Below the pieces are notes generated by a model. It saw only the letters and a list, made by a program, of their open reading frames with translations, searched no databases and was not told the DNA's origin. DNA of 64,000 nucleotides from Rhyzopertha dominica (Eukaryota; Arthropoda; Insecta; Coleoptera; Bostrichidae). Shown here piece by piece: positions 47,401-60,018 of the stretch. The stretch lies in the NCBI GenBank assembly GCA_025024175.1, contig QCXZ01000041.1, positions 6,505,786 to 6,569,785 on the forward strand, in the 5' to 3' direction. The stretch's first letter is position 1; every line of letters begins with the position of its first letter. Both the position numbers and the translations under genes were made by a program.

Positions 47401-49040
47401 CCAAATTATAAGATAAAAATATCACTTCTGACATCACCTATTGTTTAACCTGAACACGATTTTTTTAATGATGGCAACCCCATTCTTTTTAGTGTTTTTC
47501 CACAGAACTCCTTGTTTGTACCGTACCTACATAACATTTTTTTCGAAAAAAAAAATAGCATTTACACTAGAAAGGACCCAAAAGACGAACAAAATTTAAT
47601 AATCATTGAATAAACCTTTACCTTTTTTTAAACCTTTATGGATAATAGAGATGTGTGTTCCTTGTCAGTAGGGTGCCATTACCAAAACTAGCAAACATAC
47701 AATGAAAATCTTTTCTAGAAATATTTACATGAAAGCAAATATCTGACCAAAGATGCAAAAATAATTTTATCAAACAATATAATTTCACACCAACTAGCTT
47801 TTTTTGGGACCACCAAAGAATTGCTCTTAACAGATTCTGGATACTTGATAAGTACATATTACTGAAAGTTTTCAAGTCTCAAAGGAATCGATAGAATAGC
47901 TTTAAAAATATAAAACTGTGGATTTAAAAGACAAGTGGTTTAAACTTCCTTCAAAAGTTAATTAAAAATTATAAATGGGGAGTTTTCTGAGGACTAGAAG
48001 TATATCCAAATATTTAATTTAAATAATGATTTTCATGGCAGGCGGAAATCTTTTAAAAGGTCAAATTTAGAAAAAAGGATTAGTACTAAATAGTAATTAA
48101 ATATAGTAAATAATAGGTTTTATGATACCTTACTAATATGTATAAGATTATGCAATTATTTTAAATTTTAAACTACCTTGTTCAAAAACCTAGGCTACGT
48201 AAATTAGTTTTTTTGTAATAATTGTAGCTGCGAACAATGTTAAGTAGTAATACAAAATTATTATAGTAACGGTATTTTACCAATAAAACTGTTTCCCTTT
48301 TCCTAATACACTTTTAATGGATTTGTTCAAATGTACCTATTTAATAATTCCGCTTTATAATAATTAGATAAAGTTTATTTTATGTCAATACGTAGTGCAT
48401 ATATCACGCGCTTGTTACACATTTCTGAAAATATTTTAGTATAATAGTAGTATCTTTCCATATAATCTGAGTTCTGGCGGTCATCATGAATCACTAATGG
48501 TATCGGGATGAGACAGAAAAGCAGAAATTGCAGGTTTCTTGTTTTTCATTATTTTATATATGAGATAAAGGCTCTCTAACACCACTTTTGCAGTCTCAAT
48601 ACGTTCTATAACCCACAGAAATTATGTACACTGTTTTGAGTTCGACAATCGAGTATTATTACTCTATACAATCGAAATATGCACACCTAAAGAATTTTCT
48701 TCACCCTGTTTGATGGAATATTTGGCTCGGTACGATTCCAAGCAAGTAACATAGATTGCAGGTAATCTCCATTACATCGCACATGTACAAGTTTTGATGT
48801 TAAAGCCCCGTATACTTTACAGGTTTTTGTTTACCAGATCTCTCGTTTTCTTTGAATTCGATTCATGTCATCAAATAGTGTTGCCAGTACCTTACCCTAT
48901 ATTTTGCATATTATAAATTCCTATTTACTTAATAGTCACCTTCCTTCATTATGGAATAGGGCAATTGTTTCCCACACTTGAGACCCATAAGCATTTTTCC
49001 ATGTTTGTCAAAAGTGTTGGTTGGATCATGGCATCACAAA
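44471..49040. other. Long gene-free stretch
   Basis: AT-rich throughout, with a CpG-richer patch at about 46500-46960 and the GAGAC tract at 46321. Several N calls at 45562-45957 and 47182-47210. A minus frame at 44942-44733 has a weak resemblance to non-LTR RT C termini. No other structure recognised. Confidence 0.4.
46321..46354. repeat. GAGAC/GTCTC tract
   Basis: ACGAGACGTGAGACG followed by CCGTCTCGCCTCGTC, a near-palindromic pair. Related to the tracts at 1442 and 6786. Confidence 0.45.
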
Positions 49041-49720
49041 TGAGAGGGTTTGTAGCCGTCAAAAATGTGTTGCCAAGTAGGTAATCAGGTTTTCGCAAAA
49101 CTTTTTACCTGTTCAACTGCAATTCTTAACATTGCTAATGATATTCTACTTACTGTGGACAGTGGATGAAGGTCAATATCGGTCCTTTTAGATTTGCCCC
49201 GCTCGTTTGATACCATTGGCTTTCTTGAGTTTATTTGTTTTGAAAAATTATCAAAAGTTACCTTAAACCGTTGGGTCGTGAGCGCTGATGGAGGCTCTTT
49301 TAGTGAGGCAGTTCTACGTCTAGGTGTTCCATTTCGGCCTGCTACTGTTCACAATTTATACTAGCCAACTATGTAATTTTATCCTTTATGCTTATGTACA
49401 CTGATGGTACCTAATTTATGCCTTAGTTTCATGCCAAATGATTTAGATTCTGCCATGGTTCAAATGAATAGTGATCTAAAACGGTTACACACCGCTGCAA
49501 TTGAACATTCTTTAAACATAAATACTAGCAAAACGGCAGCGTTGCCGTTTGGTAGGATGACAGGCTGCAATACAATAAATGATAGTTTGTAGTTTACAAT
49601 TGAAAAAGTTGTTCAATCAGCAAACAATCTGGGTGAGATAATCGATAACTCTTTCGATACAGACTTCGAACCCAAGAAATTGTGGTGTGAATCGTTGATG
49701 TTTGTCCCGTCTATGTTTAA
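49041..49720 (+). pseudogene. Non-LTR reverse transcriptase fragment, third family
   Basis: Across frames: SGFRKTFSPVQ (about 49087), VDEGQISVLLDLPRSFDTIG (about 49160-49215, equivalent to LLDFSKAFDTI), LGVPFRPATVHNLY, then the 62-codon frame from 49404 with SFMPNDLDSAMVQMNSDLKR, HSLNINTSKTAALPFG and, beyond a stop, SANNLGEIIDNSFDTDFEP. The catalytic YADD box is destroyed (near 49390). The wording after the box differs from the other RTs in the window, so this is another lineage. Both ends are missing. Confidence 0.7.
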
Positions 49721-50667
49721 TTTGTACTGAAATGGCGAGAAACTACATACTTATCTTCACACATAAATGTATATGCCTATGTCAGAAGATCTTTTAGTTG
49801 CCCATAGAAGCATCAGTAGAAGATAAAAAAAGTCTTTGCAAATGCAAGGGTTTATTGCATACTAATTAGCGCAGCGGTGAATCCCCACATTCAATTCGAA
49901 AATTCCGGAACAGCGCTCCCTTTCGTGAATTCACATGTCGACGTGGGGTATTTTAATTAGTGTGCAAGATGTATGCTAGATGGGATATCCTAAAGTAATT
50001 ATTACCTGGCGGCTCGTTGTGGAAGAATGGAGCATCAATAATAAGCCGTAAAGGTGAATATTCATGAATTCTAGCTATTTATGCCATTGTGTTGTACGAC
50101 GTCTTTTTTAATTTATTCATGTCTCATGCATACGTGATTGCGAGGGACGTTAACGAAAGAAACAGTTTGAGCCCGATTACTTTGCATAACGTTGGGCTAA
50201 TCGGAAGTACCGTGGATTTTCTCCCAATATAATAATAATACAATTTCCATCAAACCAAAATATACAGAGTGGCATTCATGTTATTTTAAAAGTCATTTTC
50301 TTATAGTTTTAGTCCCAAAATATAACTGCATGCATACTTTCGAATATTGAATCGCTTTGTGTAATAATACCATCACATTTACTCATAGACTTTGATGCAA
50401 AGAAAGAAGTAAGCAGTATACGTATCTGTTGATTGAGCAGCCAACACTCGCAATACTCTCCCTAGCAGTTGCCCTTGTGCAGCTACATAGGATTTCTATA
50501 TCATGGATTTCATATAACCCCAGAGACAAAAAAAAAAACTGATATATCCTACTCTTTCCATCCATCACCCAGGAAACTGCTGGACAGATGCACCAACATG
50601 TTGAAACCAAATTCTATCCTCTATGTCCAGAGGAACGTTTGCATTTTCCAGTAGCTCAGAAAGTACG
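49721..50667. other. Gene-free stretch
   Basis: A GC-richer patch at about 49860-50220. No recognised features. Confidence 0.4.
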
Positions 50668-52152
50668 CCTTACAAAAAATTTATACTGCGTAATAGTAGG
50701 CTTAGAGCCCCTCTTGATATTTTCGTTTGAATCAGTGAGATAGGAAACGAACACAGCCAGACTGTGTAATTTAATGAATTGTACCGGAAAATTTTTTGTA
50801 TCAAAGTGGAATTTACTTTAAAAATTCGACGTAATGAGTGGGCAAGCGAGAGATGGGGTCCTTGCAACTTTCAATATGTGTCAGCTTCTGAATAATACAA
50901 AATATTGTGAAATAAATAAAAGCAGTTGAATATGGACAACAAGAAAACTTCTCAACTCCAGATAAGAAGAAAAATTTGCAATTCGGCATAGCAGACTTAG
51001 TGCCATTATTGTTATTTTGGTTTGAATTAGTGAGACAGGAAACGAACACAGCCGGACTGTGTAATTTAACGAATTGTACCGGATAATTTTTTTGTATCAA
51101 AGTGGAATTTACTTTGAAAATTCGACGTAAGAAGTGGACAAGTGAGAGATGGGGTCCTTGCAACTTTCAACATGTATCAGCTTCTGAATAATACAAAATA
51201 TTGTGAAATAAATGGAAGCAGTTGAATATGGACAACAAGATAACTTCTCAACTCCAAATAAGAAGAAAAATTTGCAATTCGGCATAGCAGACTTAGAGCG
51301 ATTATTGCTATTTTAGTTTGAATCAGTGAGATAGGGAAGGAACGCAGCGGGATTGTGTAATTTAATGAATTATACCGGAATATTTTTTGCATCAAAGTGG
51401 AATTTACTTTAAAAATTCGACGTAAGGAGTGGACAAGCGAGAGATGGGGTGCTTGCAACTTTCAACATGTGTCAGCTTCTGAGTAATAGAAAATATTGTG
51501 AAATAAATAAAAGCAGTTGAATATGGACAACAAGAAAACTTCTTAATTCGAGATAAGAAGAAAAATTTGCAATTCGGCATAGCAGACATAGTGCCATTAT
51601 TGTTATTTTGGTTTGAATTAGTGAGATAGGAAACAAACACAGCCGGACTGTGTAATTTAAGGAATTGTAGTGGAACATTTTTTGTATCAAAGTGGAATTT
51701 GCTTTAAAAATGCGACGTAAGAAGTGAACAAGCGAGAGATGGGGTCCTTGGCTTCTAACATGTGTCAGTTTCTGAATAATACAAAATATTGAAATAAATG
51801 AAAGCAATTGAAGATGGACAACAAGAAAACTTCTCAACTCCAAATAAGAAGAAAAATTTGCAATTCGTCATAGCAGACTTACAGCCATTATTGTTATTTT
51901 TGTTTTAATTAGTGAGATGGGAAACGAACACAGCCGGGCTGTGTCATATAATGAATTGTACCGGAATATTTTTTGTATCAAAGTGTAATTTACTTAAAAA
52001 ATTCGACGTAAGAAGTGAACAAGTGCGAGATGGCGTCCTTGCGACTTTGAACATGTGTTAGCTTCTGAATAATATAAAATATTGTGATAAATGAAAGCAA
52101 TTGAAGATGGACAACAAGAAAACTTCTCAACTCCAGATAAGAAGAAAAAGAA
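50668..52152. repeat. Satellite array, about five 295-bp monomers
   Basis: The landmark GTGAGAtaGGAAACGAACAC recurs at 50735, 51030, 51326, 51621 and 51912, so monomers are 295, 296, 295 and 291 bp. Each also contains CAAAGTGGAATTTACTTTA, TTCGACGTAAG, GCGAGAGATGGGGTCCTTG and GGACAACAAGAAAACTTCTC. The first monomer lacks its start or is diverged before 50735. The last ends at about 52152, after CTCCAGATAAGAAG. Minus-strand open frames inside (93-123 codons) shift frame each repeat and look incidental. Confidence 0.9.
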
Positions 52153-53360
52153 GACTATCGCAAAGTCTGATTTGGATGACTTGACATGGAACTTCTACAT
52201 AATTGTAAGATAAATTTTTAGAGAAAGGAGAATGGGCTACCAACTAGATAGTGAATTTGTAACTTAGGCTTAGAAAAATGACTCCCAAAGTGCGATGTCC
52301 ATGTCAAAACCAACATGCCACAAGATTTTTCTTTTCTGCGCTGTACCCTAAAGCGGATGTGAAATTTACAAGACAGGCAACCTTCATGCTCTCTATCGCT
52401 CTTTTTAATTATTACACATTTCATAAGTGCCCTCCACATCGCATAACGGTAAAATAGCAGCACGTGTCAGGCTATTTTGTTACGTCCATAATACCACACG
52501 AAGATTTTCGTAATCATGTTATAGCGACATAAAACAAAATTAAATATTTAAACCTTTATGTTATTCTTCACGCAGGTCTTACATTACACCGACAAGCACT
52601 CCGGGAAAGTATCAAATTTCACGTTTAATAAAAATCCACTCGCTGGTTGTACATCGCGGGTTTCCCAACGCATTTGCATCGAAAACAGCTTCGTTGTCCG
52701 TTCCGGAAACATTACGCCGAAGGAATGAAGAAAAAGGAAATATGGCGTGCTCAAAAATAATAAATTCATTATATCGGGCGCTGAAATGAACTGAGTTTGC
52801 AGTGGATTGTTAATTGTGGTGATGGCTGCATTCTCTCTATGGGAAAGTGAGAAATCAGGAGTATATCCGCGTGTAACANGCAACAAGCTAACAAGAGATA
52901 AGGATGTGTAATAAACGAAGATTTGTCTTCACACAGTACACCTTAAAGGTAATCAGTAATTAAAAAAAGGTTATAAACTTACTCTTACGAACTTTCAAGC
53001 AATTTACATATTTTTTACTGATTTGTAAAACCGTTTGAATTATCCTCAGTTCATCGTGGTATAAATGTATATTAACTTTGCTTAGCGCGAACAGAACGAC
53101 CAAATATAAACATCTAGTCCAGCACGACATGATTAAATATCCTTGGAAATGTTTTAATATTAAGCCCTCTGTTTATTCTAAAATATGTAATGGCATTATG
53201 AATGTAGTTTTTTTTAATAACTGTTGCAAATGTGGATGAGCGGCTTGTGTAACCTTCAGTAACCTTGAAACTGACAAAGAAAATAATACAAAGTTGTATA
53301 TGATTTTAATGTGGATGTTCCAGATTTATAGTCTTTCTTGTAAACCAAACAAGCTTGACA
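52153..53360. other. Gene-free stretch
   Basis: GC-richer patch at about 52560-52900. An N at 52880. No recognised coding. Confidence 0.4.
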
Positions 53361-53785
53361 TCTTTCTCCACATAATGTAACTTAAGTTTGTAAAGGCGCC
53401 ATTGGCTAATAAATAGTAATCAGTACCAAAACAAGTCTAAATAGGTAAATCTGACATCAAAATTATTGAAAGTAAGTAGACCTGCCCCCAGACAAAAAGT
53501 AACTTACATTCCAACAGCACAAACATAATTTTAGTGATTAAATAAGTAATTTATCATCAGACAACTAAAATTACAAAATTAATTCAAAATGGCGAAAGTT
53601 TGGTCATTTATCTGTAAAAACATTAATGAATTTAAATCGTGCTAGCTATATATTAGTGTAACAAAATGGTTAACTAACGATGAATTTGTGTAACCATATC
53701 AGCATTTCTATGCTTTTCAAATGGTTTTAAATCTTCAGATCCTCTAATTTAAAAAGGTCTTCCTGTTTTCATAAAACAATATGGT
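53361..53785 (-). pseudogene. Penelope-like element (family A), GIY-YIG end and tail, minus strand
   Basis: Read on the minus strand, about 53785-53680 gives TGRPF, LIRGSEDLKPFEKHRNAD and MVT. These correspond to TGRSFLIRGNDRLKQF and the following residues of the 38.2-kb copy. The tail runs to about 53361 with TTGGTACTGATTA, ATTAGCCAATGGCGCCTTTAC and TTATGTGGAG-like ends. It shares only the 3' portion with the other copies and is the most diverged of the four. Confidence 0.6.
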
Positions 53786-56700
53786 TAAAGTCTTACGGAA
53801 TTCTTTTAGCTTGTTAGTAAAGCGTAGTATCTTTTTAACAGCAGAAGAACTTTATGGAAGACCAAATTTAGATATTTTGCTAATTTGCAACATGGGAAAT
53901 TTATGTAACACACAACAGTTGATGGACAACATATATCTTTCTGTAGGAAGTCCATTGAGCATAGTGTTGTCTAAGAAATCGAATGTTATACTTACATAAG
54001 GTTTTGTCTAATATTACTATACAATTATATTTGTCAGCTTTTGAAAACGTTAAACATTTTTACTTTTTTTGCTCTCTTAGATTAAGTAAGTAAGTAATTT
54101 GTTGGTATCCGTATGCAAACCATATTTTTATGGAATTGGGAGTAGAAAATACCAACAGATTTTTGTAATAACGAAATTGTGCACGGAATCGACGGTTCTG
54201 TTAGTTTCAGTTAGTTATCTAAAATTATTTCGCAGTCAACTGCCAGGAAACGAAAGTTCATAATATAAGTTTTGCTTGCTGGCACAAATTTTGAAATTCT
54301 AGTTTATCTACAAACAATTACTTTTGATAATTTTTACCATCGATTCTGAAAATGTACAAACTGTTTGTTTGAACTAGGGCGAATTTTAAGTTGAGGTCCA
54401 AGGTTATAAACAAATTCGATAAGTAATAATAAAGGAATTAACTATGTCTCGTAATAACCTTATAAACAACACTTGTCGTCTCAGGTAGGCCATTTTAGCG
54501 TTATTTGACGTTTTGTGGAAAAATGACATTTGCAAAATTACTGAAAGAAAAAAATAACGAAGTGCGGTTTTCACTGACGAATCTAGAAAAGATTATGCTG
54601 TTAAAAGTTTTGAATTGTTGTCACACGATAGCACTACCAATTTAGATTAACCTTGAGGTGGATTACTTGTATAGTGTACCTATACTATAATGTAAAGTCT
54701 ACGTCTAATAAAAACTGACAACACCTGAAAGACATTGATACCACGTCTAAAACTGAATATGGAACTTTACCTCTTCATATAATGAAAATTTTATCTATAA
54801 CTTTTTTCAATAAAATAAATAGTTTAAAAATTATTTGGTAGCTTCTAGATAATATCTAGTCCGGTATATCCAAACTTCTTAATCTAAAGAAGTCATGACA
54901 GTTCTGGCGAAAAGATCTGCTATTTAAGGTACCTTTTAGTTTAATGTAAAGACTGCTTGGTCTAAATGGAACAATGTTCCCTAACTAAAATTGTAACCAG
55001 GAAAACTCAATATAATTGAGTAGCTAAAATAATTGAAATACTACAAATTTTAAATAACCATGAACTAAATTAAATTCCTTTTAGTTGGGTCATATAATAT
55101 AATATAATAGAAACTAGAAGATTGAATGAAGCATATTTTATGAAGACCTTTCTTGCTTTGTTGTAAGTAATTCAAAGCTTGGATCAGTATAGCTTTACTG
55201 GTTTTTTCAGGATTGCAACTGATCTATTTGATATTCCCGATTTCGAGACCAAACCAAATACATTCGAGGATTTTATCCACTTAACTTGACGATGAAGCGT
55301 TTTCGGTTAAGAAATAGCCAATATCAGTAACAAGAAGATTAAAATTATGACGAAAATAATGCCAGTCAGTGCATACAACAGGGTTTTCCACAAGTTTTAC
55401 TTTCACTGCAGCCTTTTTGTGTATTTAAAGTGTCCTAAAATCTAAAACATTACCCATGAGTTCCACAACACCAGTTGTTTTCTTACCTAACCAGTAGTAA
55501 ACCGTGTATTCTTCAATATTAGCGTTGTCTGAATNTTCAGACAACGATATTAGGGTCTGCTATAGGTATATATTATGTATTAGATATTTCAAAGTATAAG
55601 TAAATTGGTTTTACTAATTCGAGAAAAGTTGATTTGAGAAGAAAGATCTCCGCGAAATCGAATTTCACCATGAGAACTAAATGCCATAAATAATACATAA
55701 ATTCTTGTTCCGTAGCATTTCCAACATTATTGACGATTAGCAACTCCTCAAAAGTGACGATTTTTTTCATTTCCTTTTACACTTGTGGCAAAACGACACT
55801 CCGATCGCGTGGTCCGACGCCATATCGAAAACAATTACTTAAAAAAGTACACCCGCGGAAAAAATATGTGTCATCGTACGCGGCTACAATGGAACATAAA
55901 AAGCTACGACATCGTAAATAGTTTTAATTATTATGGACGCGCATAAAATCAGCATTATTCAAATCATACATGTATTGCTGGCATAATAAGTGCGTAAAAC
56001 AATTTGACAAATTGTCACGATGGTGCGGGCCCAGTCGCGTGCGTGTGGTCTCAACGGTGGAAGACCGTAAGGGCGATAGCGTATCTTGGGAGTGTTTAAA
56101 ATGCACTATTCGGGGTATTTAACGAAAAATCTACGGCTTTTCCACAAAAAGAGCGATTACCTAATGGCGCCGATAAGTAGCCTGACTATGGTTCTCTTAC
56201 GAGCTTTCAACACTGCAATAAATCAGATGGCTAATCGGATCGATGAAGGAACTAATGGGAAAATAACATTCACCTGTTCACCGTCTTGTCGTGGCACTCA
56301 GCCGTACTAAAAGGAAGCATATCTTTTACCTGAAACAAAAGAAAAGCATATTAAGTATGATATCGTAGACCCTTAGGAGCGCATTTTATTTTACAAATTG
56401 ATAGTCAAAAGGAATTCGGGGAAGCTATTTAATACCATTGTTTAAATTTCTGGATTCAGATGAAAATTTATCAAGAAGATCCCTCTCTGCCCCGGACTCG
56501 AAGCTTGTTCGACGCAGAACCTTTAATAGTGTGATGGTAGCGAACCAGAGAATATGTAGGCCATGCCCTTTTCGATAATTGCCTCTGCATGCAAGAAATT
56601 TTGGCAATATTGTAATTATATATAGGCAGCGGCATAATAACAACTTTTTATGCATGTCTAAAATAATAAAAATATTATGTGATATCCTTTCAACCGAAAT

Positions 56701-57188
56701 GTATCAACATTTTATGACAGCAGTCGACATCAGCTAAATAAATAATAAACACTAACAGCTTGCTAATAACATGGCCTTCATCTTAAAGGAAATGAACTTT
56801 TAACCTGTACACACACTGTTTTTGATACGTTATGAAGGCGACAGGCATCATTGTCCGATATCCGGTTTGACAGCGCAATTGAACACTTTTTTTGGAACAA
56901 GCATGGGCTATGTTGATGTAGCTATCGTTCTTTTTTACTTTTGCAGCTGTGTAGTGTACAGAATATAAAATTACCGTTCCCCGTTTTCCATGTTTTGCCA
57001 ATGCAAGCATATTACTAACGGTTATTTTTTTATAACTGAGCCTATATAAGAGTATGTGATAGGTATATAGATTAAACCTTACTTCAGCAGTAAGTGTCCT
57101 GTAAATAATAATGTGTATAGTTCAATTGCATTTATGGAGATTCCTGTGCATATATTATGAAAAAGTGCGTCATGGTCGTGGCGATTCC
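53786..57188. other. Gene-free stretch
   Basis: Mostly AT-rich, with a CpG-rich patch at about 55790-56310 that looks like conserved noncoding DNA. A short hairpin lies at 55523. Confidence 0.4.
55523..55546. repeat. Perfect 11-bp inverted repeat around an N
   Basis: CGTTGTCTGAA and TTCAGACAACG separated by two bases, one of them N. Confidence 0.7.
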
Positions 57189-57189
57189 A

Positions 57190-57240
57190 TCTTTGCTGAC
57201 GTTTCGCACACTGCTGTGGTGAGCATCTTCAGTGCAGAAT
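57190..57240 (-). ncRNA. Hammerhead-like motif, isolated
   Basis: On the minus strand: TGCA, CTGAAGAT (canonical CTGATGA plus one, rearranged), GCTCAC/GTGTGC stem II with one mismatch and loop CACAGCA, GAAAC, GTC, AGCA. TGC pairs with GCA as a short stem I. The CTGAAGATG...CGAAACGTC pattern is common at the 3' ends of PLE-like repeats. No protein relic is seen nearby. Confidence 0.3.
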
Positions 57241-57244
57241 TCAA

Positions 57245-60018
57245 TGCGCACGAAATTATCTCCGAGCGAGTTTGTGTTCGAAGACAATTACGTAATGTAT
57301 TGTTTAAATTTGAAAGATAACATACGGTTACATAAACAAATATGGCTTTAAGCATCAAAATTGCTTTTGTGTTTGTACATGAAGCAAGTAGTAACTGCTG
57401 TTCAACGACAACTTATGTACATTCTTTTACACTGACATTATCACGGAATCTTCTAAAATTAAAAGATAGATTCGCTTCTCCTATCTGTAAACCTTTAATT
57501 GCCTGTTTTATAGTCTGAAAGAAAATTGTTTCATGCGCTGAGAAAGTAGGTAAGATAGAACAGAATATATAGAGTGAGTTTTTTTTTATTGTTCAGCATG
57601 GAGGTTTCAAAATCTATTGAAGAAAGAAAAAACCTAACCTTCTTGTTTTAAAGACAAAATTTTGACGATATCTTCTTATTTTTCAAACGTCGCTATTTTC
57701 AATTATAAATAAATATCGTAAACACAAAGTGGCGGAAAATGGTGTTCCAATCCCAGCTACGTATAACTTGATACGATTATTTAAAGAGTTATGGCCATTC
57801 TTCTTTTTATTCTGATTTTAATTAGTTAGCCATGGGAAATGAAAAACTATGGTCTTAAGATTTGTAAAACAGAACGTTCTAAAAACTTCAGATAAAATCA
57901 TTCAATTTTATTTCTGTACCGAAATACTATTGTACATTTATACATGTTTAAAAATTTATATGAGGCGCATTTTAATGAATTGCAAACCGTTTCAGAACAC
58001 TTTGTTTTTAATTGTTCGCCATTAAAATCTAAAACCGTAAAATTGGGAGATCCTATTGTTATATCATTGAAGCATTGAAACCGTTGATCCCGTATCGCAC
58101 CATACATTAATGATGAAGATTTCTCCGCATCCAGAAGTGATCGTGATACCCATTGAACAGAGCTTTTTTTATCATTTTCAGAGTTGTGAATCGGCTCTAC
58201 ACATATTCTTAAACCATATGCAGAAATCTATGCGTCTCTCCATGTCACCAGGGTGCAGATTTTGCTCAAACTATTCTTACAAATTGGACAGCATTTAAAT
58301 TATACGATACAATACCGTCCTTTTCCTAGTTCACTCTAGCAACATTATTTTTTTTCTAAATGTCAAAGCATAAAAGACTGACGGGTTGAGATCTATATTA
58401 TTTGTTTTCATTGGTCAACGGCCAAAATTGCTATATTTTTAAATGATCATTTTATATCGTTGGGAGCTATAGCCAACTATGGTTTGCATTTAAAAATGTT
58501 AAGTTTATACTATATCTCGAAAAAGACATGTTACTTGCAGAATTTAGTAATATTATCTGTTGGGGGTGGTCACTTTCTACAATTTCTATATTTACAGTTT
58601 TTACGTAAAATTAAAAATATATAGCAACGTCAGAGGAATAGATAGTAATCGCCAAAAATTGCGTTTTCTTTTTCAAAATATTTAGTAATCTATGATTTTT
58701 TAATCCAAATAAAAACTACAAATACAACAGTTTTGGTCTAGTTTTAGTACATGTTCTTGCATAATTGTTGCCCATCATGATGTGAGTTTATAAAGCCGAC
58801 TAGGCAAAGTCATGCAAAGTAAAATAAAATATACTACGTTCCAGAATTTCGACAGTCCACCCACCTAACAAAACTTAAACACGTTTTAGTTTAATCTTTT
58901 TAATAGTCTTAACTTGAACAAATCAGAGTGCTTGCCCAAGAAAACCATAACCATCTAAGCTATCTGCATACACTTTGCTTAATCATAGTTAATAAGGTAA
59001 AAGACAGAAACTTCACCCCTTCCTAGCTCGCACCCTGTCTGGTTCAAGCAAGTGATCAAACGATCCCGGCTCCCTCGTGTAAATTGAAGGGGACCAACGT
59101 AGGTGTATTGAGGGCTGCTACCGCGCCGACAGCGGGGTCTGACTTATTAGAAGTGAGTTTGACACATAGGCTGCCGAAAGAAGCGGACTTTAAAAAATGA
59201 GTTTACAAACATCCTGTATTACGGTACCTATTAGCAGGGGAACCCCGCGTTCTGCGCGAAGTGAGGCATCCATCATAGCAAAAACGGCTCGCCGGCTATT
59301 TATACTTTTTCGAGTACGGTGGCTTGGTGGCCTGGTGGGAACGCCGCTTTTTTCGTGTTCCGTGACACTTCCACATTAGTCAGCGTTCACGTTTGTGTGA
59401 TAGTAATGGTTAAATATTTATGTGCGTTTTAATATAATGGTATTTTTATTAGGTTAATAGGGAGATTATGGCTAATTTATTGTTTTATGTTACCAAAATA
59501 ATTCATAAAACCAACTGGAACGAATTTGGGGTATTTCTTTTGTGGGCTACATCGATCATGGCTGATTTAATTAGTTACCTCGGCGGCTAAAGCGTGTCTG
59601 ACTTTTGTGTTCGAATTTGGAGGGTACTACTATCTTTCACACCAAATCAATGGTAGTACTCGTAACGTCAAGTTTTGTTACCTATCTACATTGAATGTTT
59701 GGTGTAGTTAAGAATTGCACCGCCCACCAAACACAATATATTCACCGTATAACAAATGTGTAATAAATACTGTACTTCTGAATGTCAATATTTTTCGGTC
59801 TTAGTTCCTCTAAACCTAATCTTAAGTTATACCTTCTCATTCATACTAAACCAATCAATGGTTAAGAGTAAATATTTATACATACTTAAGAACAGCTATT
59901 GCATTTTTACATAGCAAGCAACATCTTTGTTTCAGAAAAAGAATGGACCAGCTACAAAATGCCATAGTATTGCACCTCAAACGCCACTATCTAATAATCG
60001 CGAATTGAGGGATTATTT
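57245..60018. other. Gene-free stretch
   Basis: AT-rich, with a CpG-richer patch at about 59020-59380. No recognised coding or repeats. Confidence 0.4.
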
